DNA of 5,682 nt from an uncultured Clostridia bacterium (GTDB taxonomy: Bacteria > Bacillota > Clostridia > Oscillospirales > Acutalibacteraceae), in the NCBI GenBank assembly GCA_945926705.1, contig CAMEMA010000072.1:1-5682 (forward strand). The letters are read 5' to 3'. Below are positions 1 to 4,706 of this stretch, piece after piece (positions within the stretch are counted from its first letter, which is position 1; each line of letters begins with the position of its first letter). The notes below the pieces were generated by a model. It ran no database searches, had not been told where the DNA came from, and was given only the letters and a program-made list of their open reading frames with translations. The position numbers and the translations under genes are program-made.

Positions 1-99
1 CTGAATTATAATAGGCAATTGTAATGGGCTCAGCTCGCGGAAGAGAGGTTTCATGATTAGAGGGGAATAAATTTAATCTACCACTTTATTAAAAAGAAA
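1..99. repeat. Dispersed repeat 2, copy A (downstream of ardC terminator)
   Basis: No gene is visible here. Positions 2-83 align with 3631-3717 at roughly three quarters identity by eye, with a few small gaps. Shared blocks in order are ATTATAA, AGGCA, TGGG, AGCT, GCGGA, GGT and GAGGG. Both copies lie immediately beyond the terminator of a minus-strand gene whose leader carries GCGAGG (ardC here, the 264-aa gene for copy B). The GCGGA core is richer in G and C than its surroundings. On the plus strand both copies begin with a possible -10 box (TATAAT at 7-12 here, TATAAG in copy B). The copy may continue beyond the window edge. Confidence 0.55.
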
Positions 100-130
100 A
101 TAGCCCGTTTGAATCGCTCAAACGGGCTAT
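90..130 (-). terminator. Intrinsic terminator of ardC
   Basis: A perfect 13-bp stem (100-112 with 118-130) containing the GC-rich AGCCCGTTTGA arm and a 5-nt loop. On the minus strand it is followed by TTTTCTTTTT. It lies about 20 bases past the ardC stop codon and is the strongest terminator in the window. Confidence 0.93.
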
Positions 131-147
131 GAAGGAAAAAGATCTAT

Positions 148-933
148 TTACTCAACTTTACCTGCTTTTATAATTGCGTCAGCTACTTTGAAAATTCGCT
201 TGCAAGTTTTATCTGATATCTTATTATTACCAAGCCAATTTTGAATATATCCTCGGCTATCAGATAACTCTTGTTCAGATAAACCAATCAAACTACCTAC
301 AATATAAGCAACTGTTTCAGCTTCGACTTCTTTAATTTCTTTTTCAATCTTAACCTCATTATGCTTTAATGCTATATGGGCAACTTCATGTAATACAGTC
401 ATTTCGGGGTGATCCGCCATTGGATTTATTGCAAGCTCTTTTTTCGCAACGTCAGCATACCCTTGCACGTTACCGTTTATATGCTCAAATTTTACAAGTT
501 TAATATTAAACTTTTTATAAACATTAAAAAAGTCAAATTTAATATTAGTTTTTAATTCATTAGCCTTAACTTCTGCACCGCTTGTTTGATCCATACAAAA
601 CCATTGATTTTTAAGGATAAAGCGAGTCGGTAAAAATTTTGTTTCTTCTTCGCCATTTTCATTTGTTACTTTAACACTATAGCCACCCGTCGGCATCCAA
701 AGTGAAATAGCTTTGCTTCCTTTTTTGACTTTACGTCCAAGCCTATTCCATCCATTATAAGTATTAAGTGGAGTTATGGATAAGTTCATCATGTTCATTT
801 GGTACATGGCTATAACTTGATTATGTATTGAGTAATTATGAAACATAGAAAAACACTTTGAAAGAGTTCCTTTTCCTGAAATTGCTTGATTTAACAAGTC
901 GTTGTAATTAATTTGATCTTCTGTAATTGACAT
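148..933 (-). CDS. ardC: ArdC-like antirestriction protein with zinc metallopeptidase domain
   Basis: 261 aa, cytoplasmic, with no signal peptide or membrane segment. Residues about 8-115 match the ArdC N-terminal single-stranded-DNA-binding type domain: an early SIHNQV segment, then NGWNRLGRKVKKGSKAISLW at 60-79. Residues about 130-258 form a metallopeptidase-like domain: HEVAH at 182-186 (HExxH zinc motif), a downstream EVEAETVAY at 202-210 that would supply the third ligand, and the family-typical YIQNWL at 229-234. Characterised ArdC proteins bind DNA and protect incoming mobile DNA from restriction. Whether this copy does so is inferred. The start is supported by GCGAGG about 9 nt upstream and a promoter at 972-1001. 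The gene is monocistronic between its own promoter and terminator. It is the only confidently assignable function in the window. The symbol is a family-level label. Confidence 0.85.
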   Translation of the reverse strand: MSITEDQINYNDLLNQAISGKGTLSKCFSMFHNYSIHNQVIAMYQMNMMNLSITPLNTYNGWNRLGRKVKKGSKAISLWMPTGGYSVKVTNENGEEETKFLPTRFILKNQWFCMDQTSGAEVKANELKTNIKFDFFNVYKKFNIKLVKFEHINGNVQGYADVAKKELAINPMADHPEMTVLHEVAHIALKHNEVKIEKEIKEVEAETVAYIVGSLIGLSEQELSDSRGYIQNWLGNNKISDKTCKRIFKVADAIIKAGKVE

Positions 934-971
934 AAATAAAACCTCGCTTTTTAATTCCCTTTACATATATA

Positions 972-1048
972 ATTATAGCATGCATGATACTTAATTTACA
1001 AATACTTTATTTTATTTATGTAATATTTTGTTACTTAATATATGTAAT
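972..1048 (-). promoter_or_regulatory. Promoter of ardC (shared module)
   Basis: On the minus strand, TTGTAA (996-1001), an 18-bp spacer and TATAAT (972-977), preceded by TGC, which gives an extended -10. The upstream block to 1048 is nearly identical to those at 1926-2002 and 3377-3453. The leader begins GTAAAGGGAATT and reaches the ribosome binding site GCGAGG. Confidence 0.85.
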
Positions 1049-1066
1049 AAATATGTATATTAAGTA

Positions 1067-1116
1067 TTGACAAAAATTTTCTTAACATGCTTTCATGCTC
1101 TAAATATTTTTGTCAA
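1067..1116. repeat. 50-bp palindrome, copy 1
   Basis: The ends are TTGACAAAAAT (1067-1077) and ATTTTTGTCAA (1106-1116), with an inner ACATG-CTTT-CATGC. The outer stem is 11 bp, then one unpaired T on the right arm, then 3-4 further A-T pairs. The copy sits between the terminator of the frameshifted gene and the ardC promoter. Its inner loop reads CTTT, where copies 2, 3 and 5 read AAAG on the plus strand. Confidence 0.9.
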
Positions 1117-1124
1117 GTATTTAT

Positions 1125-1157
1125 TTAAAAAAGCATGTTACATAGTGTAACATGCTT
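1125..1157 (-). terminator. Intrinsic terminator of the frameshifted gene
   Basis: Perfect 12-bp stem AAGCATGTTACA (1131-1142) with TGTAACATGCTT (1146-1157) and a 3-nt loop. On the minus strand it is followed by a run of Ts. It lies 24 bases past the stop codon at 1182. Confidence 0.9.
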
Positions 1158-1181
1158 ATAAAGGAATTATCAAGGGAATTA

Positions 1182-1532
1182 TTAACATGGAATAAGTACG
1201 GGATCATATTCTTGAAGTATAGACGATTGTAGTTCAAGGGTTGCTTTTGACTTTGTAAATTCTTTTGCAAGGTTTCTGTTTGATGTGAATTGAATGTATT
1301 TTGACGTTTTCTTTTGTATATAATAATTAGCACAATTACCGTCACATAATCTGATTAAATATTTACATGATTTTTTATCTTCTCTTTTAGTCTTTTTTTC
1401 TTCCGCTAAATATTCTTGCCATGCATTATAGTACAATTCATATCTTCTATCACTATACATTTTACTTAATACATTAACTTCATTAAAAATTCCTTGAAGT
1501 TCTTCACGTTTTAAAAATTCTTCATAAGTCAT
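1182..1532 (-). CDS. C-terminal part of the frameshifted gene
   Basis: 116 aa from the first ATG of the second frame. The sequence upstream of this ATG lacks a convincing ribosome binding site, and the frame stays open and protein-like for a further 59 codons. It is therefore more likely the distal part of the split gene than an independent gene. It is rich in Lys and Glu (YLAEEKKTKREDKKSCKYLI), with a CDGNC cluster and a C-terminal IPC. Function is unknown. Confidence 0.5.
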   Translation of the reverse strand: MTYEEFLKREELQGIFNEVNVLSKMYSDRRYELYYNAWQEYLAEEKKTKREDKKSCKYLIRLCDGNCANYYIQKKTSKYIQFTSNRNLAKEFTKSKATLELQSSILQEYDPVLIPC

Positions 1533-1699
1533 ATTTTGGTAAGACGGGCATTTGCGTAAAGTACAGACTGCATCAGAAATATGATTCTTTTTATCTTCAA
1601 GGGCTTTTAGTTCTTCATATTCCGCATCAGATAATCTGATTTTGCAAGTATGCCAATTTAATGATGCAAATTTACCACATGTTCCATGTAAATTACCGT

Positions 1700-1891
1700 C
1701 TAAAAGTCCTCAAATAGCTTTCTTTCAAGTTCTTCTTTTGTATTATATGAGTTTTTATATAAGCGTTCGCATAGATCCCAAACACGTTTCCCATCCCATG
1801 AACGGATACTACTATCGTATATCATGCATGTTGCATTATATCCGCTTTCAGTTTTAATAATTTTTAAATTTTTAACTCCGTAGTAACTCAT
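1700..1891 (-). CDS. N-terminal part of the frameshifted gene
   Basis: 63 aa beginning MSYYGVKNLKII and ending KLFEDF. It has a full expression signal: the shared promoter at 1926-1955, a leader with AAGGAG, and 7 nt to the ATG. If the frameshift is genuine, this is the only portion translated efficiently and it would yield a truncated product. Function is unknown. The SSIRSWDGKRVWDLCE segment suggests a folded domain that is cut off at the frameshift. Confidence 0.6.
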   Translation of the reverse strand: MSYYGVKNLKIIKTESGYNATCMIYDSSIRSWDGKRVWDLCERLYKNSYNTKEELERKLFEDF

Positions 1892-1925
1892 AATTTAACT
1901 CCTTTTTATTTCCTTTACATATATA

Positions 1926-2002
1926 ATTATACCATATAGCATACTTAATTTACAAATACTTTATTTTATTTATGTAATATTTTGTTACTTAATATATGTA
2001 AT
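1926..2002 (-). promoter_or_regulatory. Promoter of the frameshifted gene (shared module)
   Basis: TTGTAA (1950-1955), 18-bp spacer, TATAAT (1926-1931) preceded by TGG, which gives an extended -10. The upstream block to 2002 carries two ATTACATA repeats 24 bp apart on the minus strand and is nearly identical to those of ardC and the 53-aa gene. Confidence 0.85.
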
Positions 2003-2020
2003 ATTTTATTAAGTAATAGG

Positions 2021-2070
2021 TTGACAAAAATTTTACGGGCATGAAAGCATGTTTAAAATATTTTTGTCAA
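2021..2070. repeat. 50-bp palindrome, copy 2
   Basis: TTGACAAAAATTTT on the left, ACGG, GCATG-AAAG-CATGT, and an 18-bp right arm ending ATTTTTGTCAA. Almost identical to copy 5 (4707-4756). It lies between a terminator (2080-2115) and a promoter (1926-2002). Confidence 0.9.
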
Positions 2071-2079
2071 GTATTTTTT

Positions 2080-2115
2080 AAAAAGAAAAGCATGCTATAT
2101 GAAAATATAACATGC
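2080..2115 (-). terminator. Intrinsic terminator of the DUF6876-like gene
   Basis: 11-bp stem 2090-2100 with 2105-2115 (GCATGTTATAT against ATATAGCATGC on the minus strand, one G-U pair) and a 4-nt loop, followed by TTTTCTTTTT. The stem reuses the GCATG motif seen in the palindromes. Confidence 0.88.
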
Positions 2116-2120
2116 CTCTT

Positions 2121-2135
2121 AAGGAGTTAATTATG
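2121..2135 (+). other. Ribosome-binding-site-like sequence antisense to gene leaders
   Basis: The plus strand reads AAGGAGTTAATTATG. This differs by one missing A from the minus-strand leader AAGGAGTTAAATTATG of the genes starting at 1891 and 3342. The 3' untranslated region of the DUF6876-like mRNA is therefore complementary to the initiation regions of those two genes. It could act as antisense, be a remnant of an inverted leader, or start a 49-codon plus-strand frame (2133-2282) whose product does not look like a real protein. Confidence 0.4.
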
Positions 2136-2193
2136 AAAATAAATATCTATTTATATAATATAATAAAATACAGGTATTGTCAATACTATTATA

Positions 2194-2529
2194 TTAATAC
2201 TCGGAAGATAACATTAATACGTCATCAGTACAATAAAAATTATACTCACCGTCTGCGAGAGTTGTATATCTATATCGTTTAGTTTTTAAAATATTGTCGT
2301 TACCGTCAGTATATACAATTTTTGCTTTACTATTTTTAGCTGTTACTGTAATTGCCAAGAACGGTTGATTCAACTTAATAGCCATAATACTCATATCGTC
2401 AACACACCAAAAAGCTTTGCCTTTTTCAGCAAAAAATTTAACTCCGTCAGTACATACTATTTTAGTTAAAGGGAGTCTATGATAATATTGTGTACCGTAA
2501 AAATTTTCTAATTCAGTTTGTAATGTCAT
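2194..2529 (-). CDS. DUF6876-like family protein
   Basis: 111 aa, small soluble protein of unknown biochemical function. The sequence order fits what I recall of the DUF6876 family, found in plasmids and other accessory DNA: FYGTQYYH at 10-17, TDGVKFFAE at 27-35, FWCVDD at 40-45, a VYTDGNDN strand-turn at 72-79 and the C-terminal YCTDDVLMLSSEY at 99-111. The length is about that of a full family member, so the gene seems intact. The start is supported by GGAG 9 nt upstream of the ATG and a promoter at 2567-2596. The gene is monocistronic, with a terminator at 2080-2115. Its 3' untranslated region is long (about 78 nt) and contains the antisense leader at 2121-2135. The family call is from memory of motifs, not from a search. 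Confidence 0.7.
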   Translation of the reverse strand: MTLQTELENFYGTQYYHRLPLTKIVCTDGVKFFAEKGKAFWCVDDMSIMAIKLNQPFLAITVTAKNSKAKIVYTDGNDNILKTKRYRYTTLADGEYNFYCTDDVLMLSSEY

Positions 2530-2566
2530 GTTTTAATCTCCTGTATTATTTCCCTTTACATATATA

Positions 2567-2633
2567 ATTATACCATATAACATACTTAATTTACAAATAC
2601 TTTATTTTATTTATGTAATATTTTGTTACTTAA
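2567..2633 (-). promoter_or_regulatory. Promoter of the DUF6876-like gene (shared module)
   Basis: TTGTAA (2591-2596), 18-bp spacer, TATAAT (2567-2572) preceded by TGG. The conserved upstream block runs only to 2633. It lacks the distal ATTACATA repeat, and the palindrome sits about 11 bp closer than in the ardC and 1891 modules. Confidence 0.85.
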
Positions 2634-2650
2634 AATTTTATATAAAAGTA

Positions 2651-2700
2651 TTGACAAAAATATTTTTAGCATGAAAGCATGCTGAGAAAATTTTTGTCAA
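2651..2700. repeat. 50-bp palindrome, copy 3 (reversed)
   Basis: Same length and ends as the other copies, but the 18-bp arm (TTGACAAAAATATTTTTA) is on the left and the 14-bp arm on the right. Its reverse complement matches copy 1 almost base for base in arms and CTTT loop, so it is the same element in the opposite orientation. Confidence 0.88.
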
Positions 2701-2707
2701 GTATTTA

Positions 2708-2738
2708 TTAAAAAAACGTGTTACTTAATGTAACACGC
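2708..2738 (-). terminator. Intrinsic terminator of the 53-aa/113-aa operon
   Basis: 8-bp stem CGTGTTAC (2717-2724) with GTAACACG (2730-2737) and a 5-nt loop. On the minus strand it is followed by seven Ts. It lies about 30 bases past the stop codon at 2770. Confidence 0.88.
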
Positions 2739-2769
2739 AATAGAATAGGTTTCATTTTATTATGTTGTT

Positions 2770-3111
2770 TTATAAATTTTTAACTTCTTTTTTAATTTTT
2801 GTAGGGTTTATTTTCAAATATGAGTTGCTTTGTTTTTTCAATTCGTCAAATATTTTCGGGTATTTTGTTTGTAAGTCTGTATTGGATACTGTGTATCTTC
2901 CCTCAATAAGAGAAATTAAAACTGTGTACATGTTAGTTTCATATCTTGTATTCTCTTTAGGGCATATATTAAGAATTTCTTTGTTAATTTCATCAAGTTG
3001 GTTTTCAATGTCTTTTGAAAGTGTTTTTAATGATTCTCGCTTTTGCAAAAGTTTGTTTAATTTTGCTTGATTTTCTTTGTTTACTTTAACTGTTGTTGCT
3101 AATTGTGCCAT
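2770..3111 (-). CDS. Coiled-coil hypothetical protein, phage-like
   Basis: 113 aa, no membrane segment. Residues about 11-50 form a heptad-rich coiled coil (LNKLLQKRESLKTLSKDIEN and onward). Residues about 60-100 (YTVLISLIEGRYTVSNTDLQ, then KYPKIFDELKKQSNSYLKI) resemble the C-terminal part of small phage proteins with a yPeiyeelkkqS pattern. That resemblance is an impression, not an assignment. The tail is basic (TKIKKEVKNL). The ATG follows GGAG by 7 nt. No promoter or terminator lies in the 69-nt gap after the 53-aa gene, so the two are probably co-transcribed. A long antisense frame on the plus strand is judged a shadow. Confidence 0.8.
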   Translation of the reverse strand: MAQLATTVKVNKENQAKLNKLLQKRESLKTLSKDIENQLDEINKEILNICPKENTRYETNMYTVLISLIEGRYTVSNTDLQTKYPKIFDELKKQSNSYLKINPTKIKKEVKNL

Positions 3112-3180
3112 AATTATCTCCTTTCATTTTTTATTCTAAAGTTTTTTATATTCTTTAATATTATTTTACCTCTCTTTGCT

Positions 3181-3342
3181 TCATGCCTGTTTCAATACTT
3201 GTAAATAATTTCTCGGAAAACTTTCCCATTGTTTTCTTTTTAAAGACCACGTTTGCCAATTTCCATTACCTGCATAAATTACACTGCATTTTTCTCCGTT
3301 AGGTGCAATTACATAATACCTTTTATTTTTTTCTAATTCCAT
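3181..3342 (-). CDS. 53-aa hypothetical protein, first gene of a two-gene unit
   Basis: A short but well-supported gene. ATG at 3340-3342 follows AAGGAG by 7 nt, the leader is identical to that of the gene starting at 1891, and a shared-module promoter lies at 3377-3406. The protein begins MELEKNKRYYVIAPNGEKC and ends with TGA at 3181-3183. It is basic and rich in Trp and Tyr, with a compact strand-turn pattern (YYVIAPNG, SVIYAGNGNWQTW, KQWESF). This could suit a small beta-barrel or nucleic-acid or protein-binding inhibitor, but no family was recognised. The coiled-coil gene follows 69 nt downstream with its own ribosome binding site. Confidence 0.78.
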   Translation of the reverse strand: MELEKNKRYYVIAPNGEKCSVIYAGNGNWQTWSLKRKQWESFPRNYLQVLKQA

Positions 3343-3376
3343 AATTTAACTCCTTTTTATTTCCTTTACATATATA

Positions 3377-3453
3377 ATTATACCATATAGCATACTTAAT
3401 TTACAAATACTTTATTTTATTTTTGTAATATTTTGTTACTTAATATATGTAAT
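3377..3453 (-). promoter_or_regulatory. Promoter of the 53-aa/113-aa operon (shared module)
   Basis: TTGTAA (3401-3406), 18-bp spacer, TATAAT (3377-3382) preceded by TGG. The upstream block to 3453 differs from that of the 1891 gene by about one base (TTTTTGTAAT for TTTATGTAAT on the plus strand). Confidence 0.85.
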
Positions 3454-3471
3454 AAAGCATGGGTAAAAGGC

Positions 3472-3510
3472 TTGACAAAAATTTTATAAGCATGAAAATA
3501 TTTTTGTCAA
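3472..3510. repeat. 39-bp deletion form of the palindrome, copy 4
   Basis: TTGACAAAAATTTT, ATAA, GCATG, then directly AAAATATTTTTGTCAA. Compared with copy 5 it lacks 11 bp (AAAGCATGCTA), so the inner hairpin is gone but both ends are intact. The deleted segment begins with AAA and is followed by AAAA, which suits a slippage deletion. Confidence 0.82.
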
Positions 3511-3568
3511 GAAGCATGTAATCATGCTTGTAATTAAACTTAACAATCATGAAATATATTTTTGTCAA
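3511..3568. repeat. Orphan hairpin and half palindrome (collapsed cassette remnant)
   Basis: 3512-3529 is a hairpin, AAGCATG / CATGCTT, resembling the other terminator stems but without its T run. It abuts copy 4 directly. 3546-3568 (ATCATGAAATATATTTTTGTCAA) matches the right half of a palindrome, with no matching left arm. No promoter or gene lies between the two palindrome ends. Confidence 0.55.
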
Positions 3569-3730
3569 GTATATTTTTCAAAATCTTTAAAAATCTTAAT
3601 CTTTAATTTAACAGTTGAAAACCCTTGTATTTATTATAAGCCGAGGCATTAGTATATTGGGATGAGCTTGCGGACGAAAAGGTATTTATATTGAGGGTAA
3701 TGAATAATTATTCACCCATTCATAATATAT
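3569..3730. repeat. Gene-free spacer with dispersed repeat 2, copy B
   Basis: 3631-3717 aligns with 2-83 of the window (shared blocks ATTATAA, AGGCA, TGGG, AGCT, GCGGA, GAGGG). It also holds a perfect 14-bp palindrome TGAATAATTATTCA at 3701-3714, flanked by GGG and CCC. The interval has no gene with a start and ribosome binding site. A 30-odd-codon open stretch on the plus strand reads AEALVYWDELADEKVFIL, but copy A has a stop and indels there, so coding is not supported. 3569-3630 shows nothing else recognisable. Confidence 0.5.
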
Positions 3731-3736
3731 ATATAT

Positions 3737-3771
3737 AAAAAGAAAAGCAAAGCTATATTAAATAGCTTTGC
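3737..3771 (-). terminator. Intrinsic terminator of the 264-aa gene
   Basis: Perfect 10-bp stem GCAAAGCTAT (3747-3756) with ATAGCTTTGC (3762-3771) and a 5-nt loop. On the minus strand it is followed by TTTTCTTTTT. It lies 22 bases past the stop codon. Confidence 0.92.
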
Positions 3772-3780
3772 ATTAATTAT

Positions 3781-3790
3781 CGAGGTTTTG
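3781..3790 (-). promoter_or_regulatory. Putative anti-Shine-Dalgarno site in the 3' untranslated region
   Basis: The transcript of the 264-aa gene carries CAAAACCTCG four bases after its stop codon. This is perfectly complementary over 10 nt to CGAGGTTTTG in its own leader (4593-4602), which includes the ribosome binding site GAGG. Nine of these bases also match the ardC leader. Read on the plus strand the segment (CGAGGTTTTGTATTTATG, 3781-3798) resembles the ardC leader and start, so an inverted leader copy is the alternative origin. Confidence 0.45.
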
Positions 3791-3793
3791 TAT

Positions 3794-4588
3794 TTATGAA
3801 AATAATTTTAACTGGTCTTTGTTATCCGGAAGATAAACATATTCACCCATTAATTTTGTATAATGTTCTAAATCATCAAATGATTGCGGAACTACTTTTA
3901 AGTTAAACTCATTAGCTAATTTAATAAAGTCTATTGTAAACTCGGCATAATCCATATCCTCAAATGCTAACGCATCAATATCGTCCTCAACTTCGTTTAA
4001 ATCTTTTAAAGATACAATATCAAAACTACTATCTAATTTTATTGTTGAATTATCATAATATTTTTTCTTGTATCCAATAATAGCTAACACTTCAAGAATT
4101 AATCCTATTTCATTACAATCCAAGTCGTTACGGTTTAAATCCCATTCATTAATATTATTAGAATAATAACTAATAAAACCGCTTGTTGTAGTGCAATATT
4201 TTTCAAGGACTAATTTAAAAATATTTATATTCTTATTAATAATATTTATAATTTCCTTTTGGCATTCTGTAAAGTTACACATACCATAAATTCTATCTGT
4301 ATAATAATTATAATATTTCGGTGATACTATGTTTTTGTATTTCATAGTAAAATTTGGTATAACCTCTGTAATAAGACTATGTAATGTATCTATATAAGTT
4401 TGAGCGACATTTGTATAATAATTACTTTCAACCTCTGCATTTTCTCTGACATATTCTAATATCTCAATATCAACGTTATTCGGATTATTAAACATGTCGT
4501 CGTCAGTAAACCTTTCGTCTAATGAATATCTCGAACAGTAAAACCCGTTAAATATAGGGCATGTAAATTCGTCTGTGTTGTACTCCAT
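3794..4588 (-). CDS. 264-aa conserved-looking hypothetical protein
   Basis: A soluble acidic protein, very rich in Asn, Tyr and Ile, with no signal peptide or membrane segment. Visible blocks are PIFNGFYCSRY at 11-21, IVSPKYYNYYTDRI at 87-100, YCTTTSGFISYYSNNINEWD at 131-150, an acidic stretch at about 196-215 (LNEVEDDIDALAFEDMD) and a C-terminal KLFS. The PIFNGFY, SPKYYN and GFISYY blocks remind me of uncharacterised proteins from phages and plasmids of anaerobes, but I cannot name a domain. The ATG at 4586-4588 is preceded by GCGAGG, promoter at 4623-4652. The gene is monocistronic, with a strong terminator. Its leader is complementary to its own 3' end (3781-3790). Neighbouring ArdC makes an anti-defence role conceivable, but nothing in the protein shows it. 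Confidence 0.85.
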   Translation of the reverse strand: MEYNTDEFTCPIFNGFYCSRYSLDERFTDDDMFNNPNNVDIEILEYVRENAEVESNYYTNVAQTYIDTLHSLITEVIPNFTMKYKNIVSPKYYNYYTDRIYGMCNFTECQKEIINIINKNINIFKLVLEKYCTTTSGFISYYSNNINEWDLNRNDLDCNEIGLILEVLAIIGYKKKYYDNSTIKLDSSFDIVSLKDLNEVEDDIDALAFEDMDYAEFTIDFIKLANEFNLKVVPQSFDDLEHYTKLMGEYVYLPDNKDQLKLFS

Positions 4589-4622
4589 TTTTCAAAACCT
4601 CGCTTTTTAATTCTACATGTCT

Positions 4623-4652
4623 ATTATAGCATATAACTATATTAATTTGCAA
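4623..4652 (-). promoter_or_regulatory. Promoter of the 264-aa gene
   Basis: TTGCAA (4647-4652), 18-bp spacer, TATAAT (4623-4628) preceded by TGC. The spacer is almost the same as in the 86-aa gene promoter (ATTAATATAGTTATAT). The far-upstream block has diverged from the four near-identical modules, but the spacing is kept. Confidence 0.85.
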
Positions 4653-4706
4653 ATACTTTTTTATTATTTTATGTAAAATATTATTAATAAAAAATATCTG
4701 AAAATA

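Larger units (their letters stand above)
1182..1891 (-). pseudogene. Frameshifted conserved-looking gene, about 236 aa if repaired
   Basis: No known family was recognised. A 63-codon reading frame with promoter, AAGGAG ribosome binding site and ATG at 1889-1891 ends at TAG (1700-1702). A second frame opens directly after TGA at 1710-1712 and runs to 1182. Its first 59 codons contain no ATG and read as protein (LLDGNLHGTCGKFASLNWH), so they are probably coding. Adding one base in the GGACTTTTAG run at 1701-1709 would join the two frames into about 236 aa. The joined protein has several cysteines (TCGK, TCKI, AVC, RKC, SCK, CDGNC, terminal IPC) and a charged middle section. There is no promoter or ribosome binding site for the second half. 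Alternatives are a sequencing error or a programmed -1 shift, though no classical slippery heptamer is present in frame. Confidence 0.7.

Noticed and set aside
1067..1116. Palindromes as inserted miniature transposable elements
   Set aside because: No target-site duplication is visible at any copy, and all copies occupy the same place relative to terminator and promoter.
1121..1345. 74-codon minus-strand frame
   Set aside because: It runs through the terminator hairpin, into the spacer before the palindrome, and overlaps the frameshifted gene in another frame, without a ribosome binding site.
1642..1857. 71-codon plus-strand frame
   Set aside because: Antisense to the frameshifted gene, no ribosome binding site, and composition typical of a shadow frame.
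2021..2070. TTGACA at the palindrome ends as a -35 promoter box
   Set aside because: At 16-19 bp from TTGACA on either strand there is no -10-like hexamer; the position falls in the GCATG hairpin.
2174..2186. GTATTGTCAATAC small palindrome resembling the palindrome ends
   Set aside because: Only 13 bp, single arm type, near the end of a gene. It could be a weak extra binding site but is short enough to be chance in AT-rich DNA.
2133..2282. 49-codon plus-strand frame with a perfect AAGGAG
   Set aside because: The product is dominated by Tyr, Ile and Asn codons from AT-rich DNA and runs antisense into a real gene. No plus-strand promoter is evident. Only its initiation-like segment is kept as a finding.
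2762..3070. 102-codon plus-strand frame, Phe/Leu-rich
   Set aside because: It lies antisense to the coiled-coil gene, which has the promoter, ribosome binding site and sensible composition. The hydrophobic product is what the complement of Lys/Glu-rich coding sequence gives.
3640..3730. Open plus-strand stretch reading AEALVYWDELADEKVFIL
   Set aside because: No start or ribosome binding site, and the homologous copy at the left edge has a stop and frame-changing indels.
3796..3906. 36-codon plus-strand frame after CGAGGTTTTGTATTTATG
   Set aside because: Entirely antisense to the end of the 264-aa gene, with no clear promoter. The leader-like segment is better explained as complementarity to gene leaders or an inverted leader remnant.
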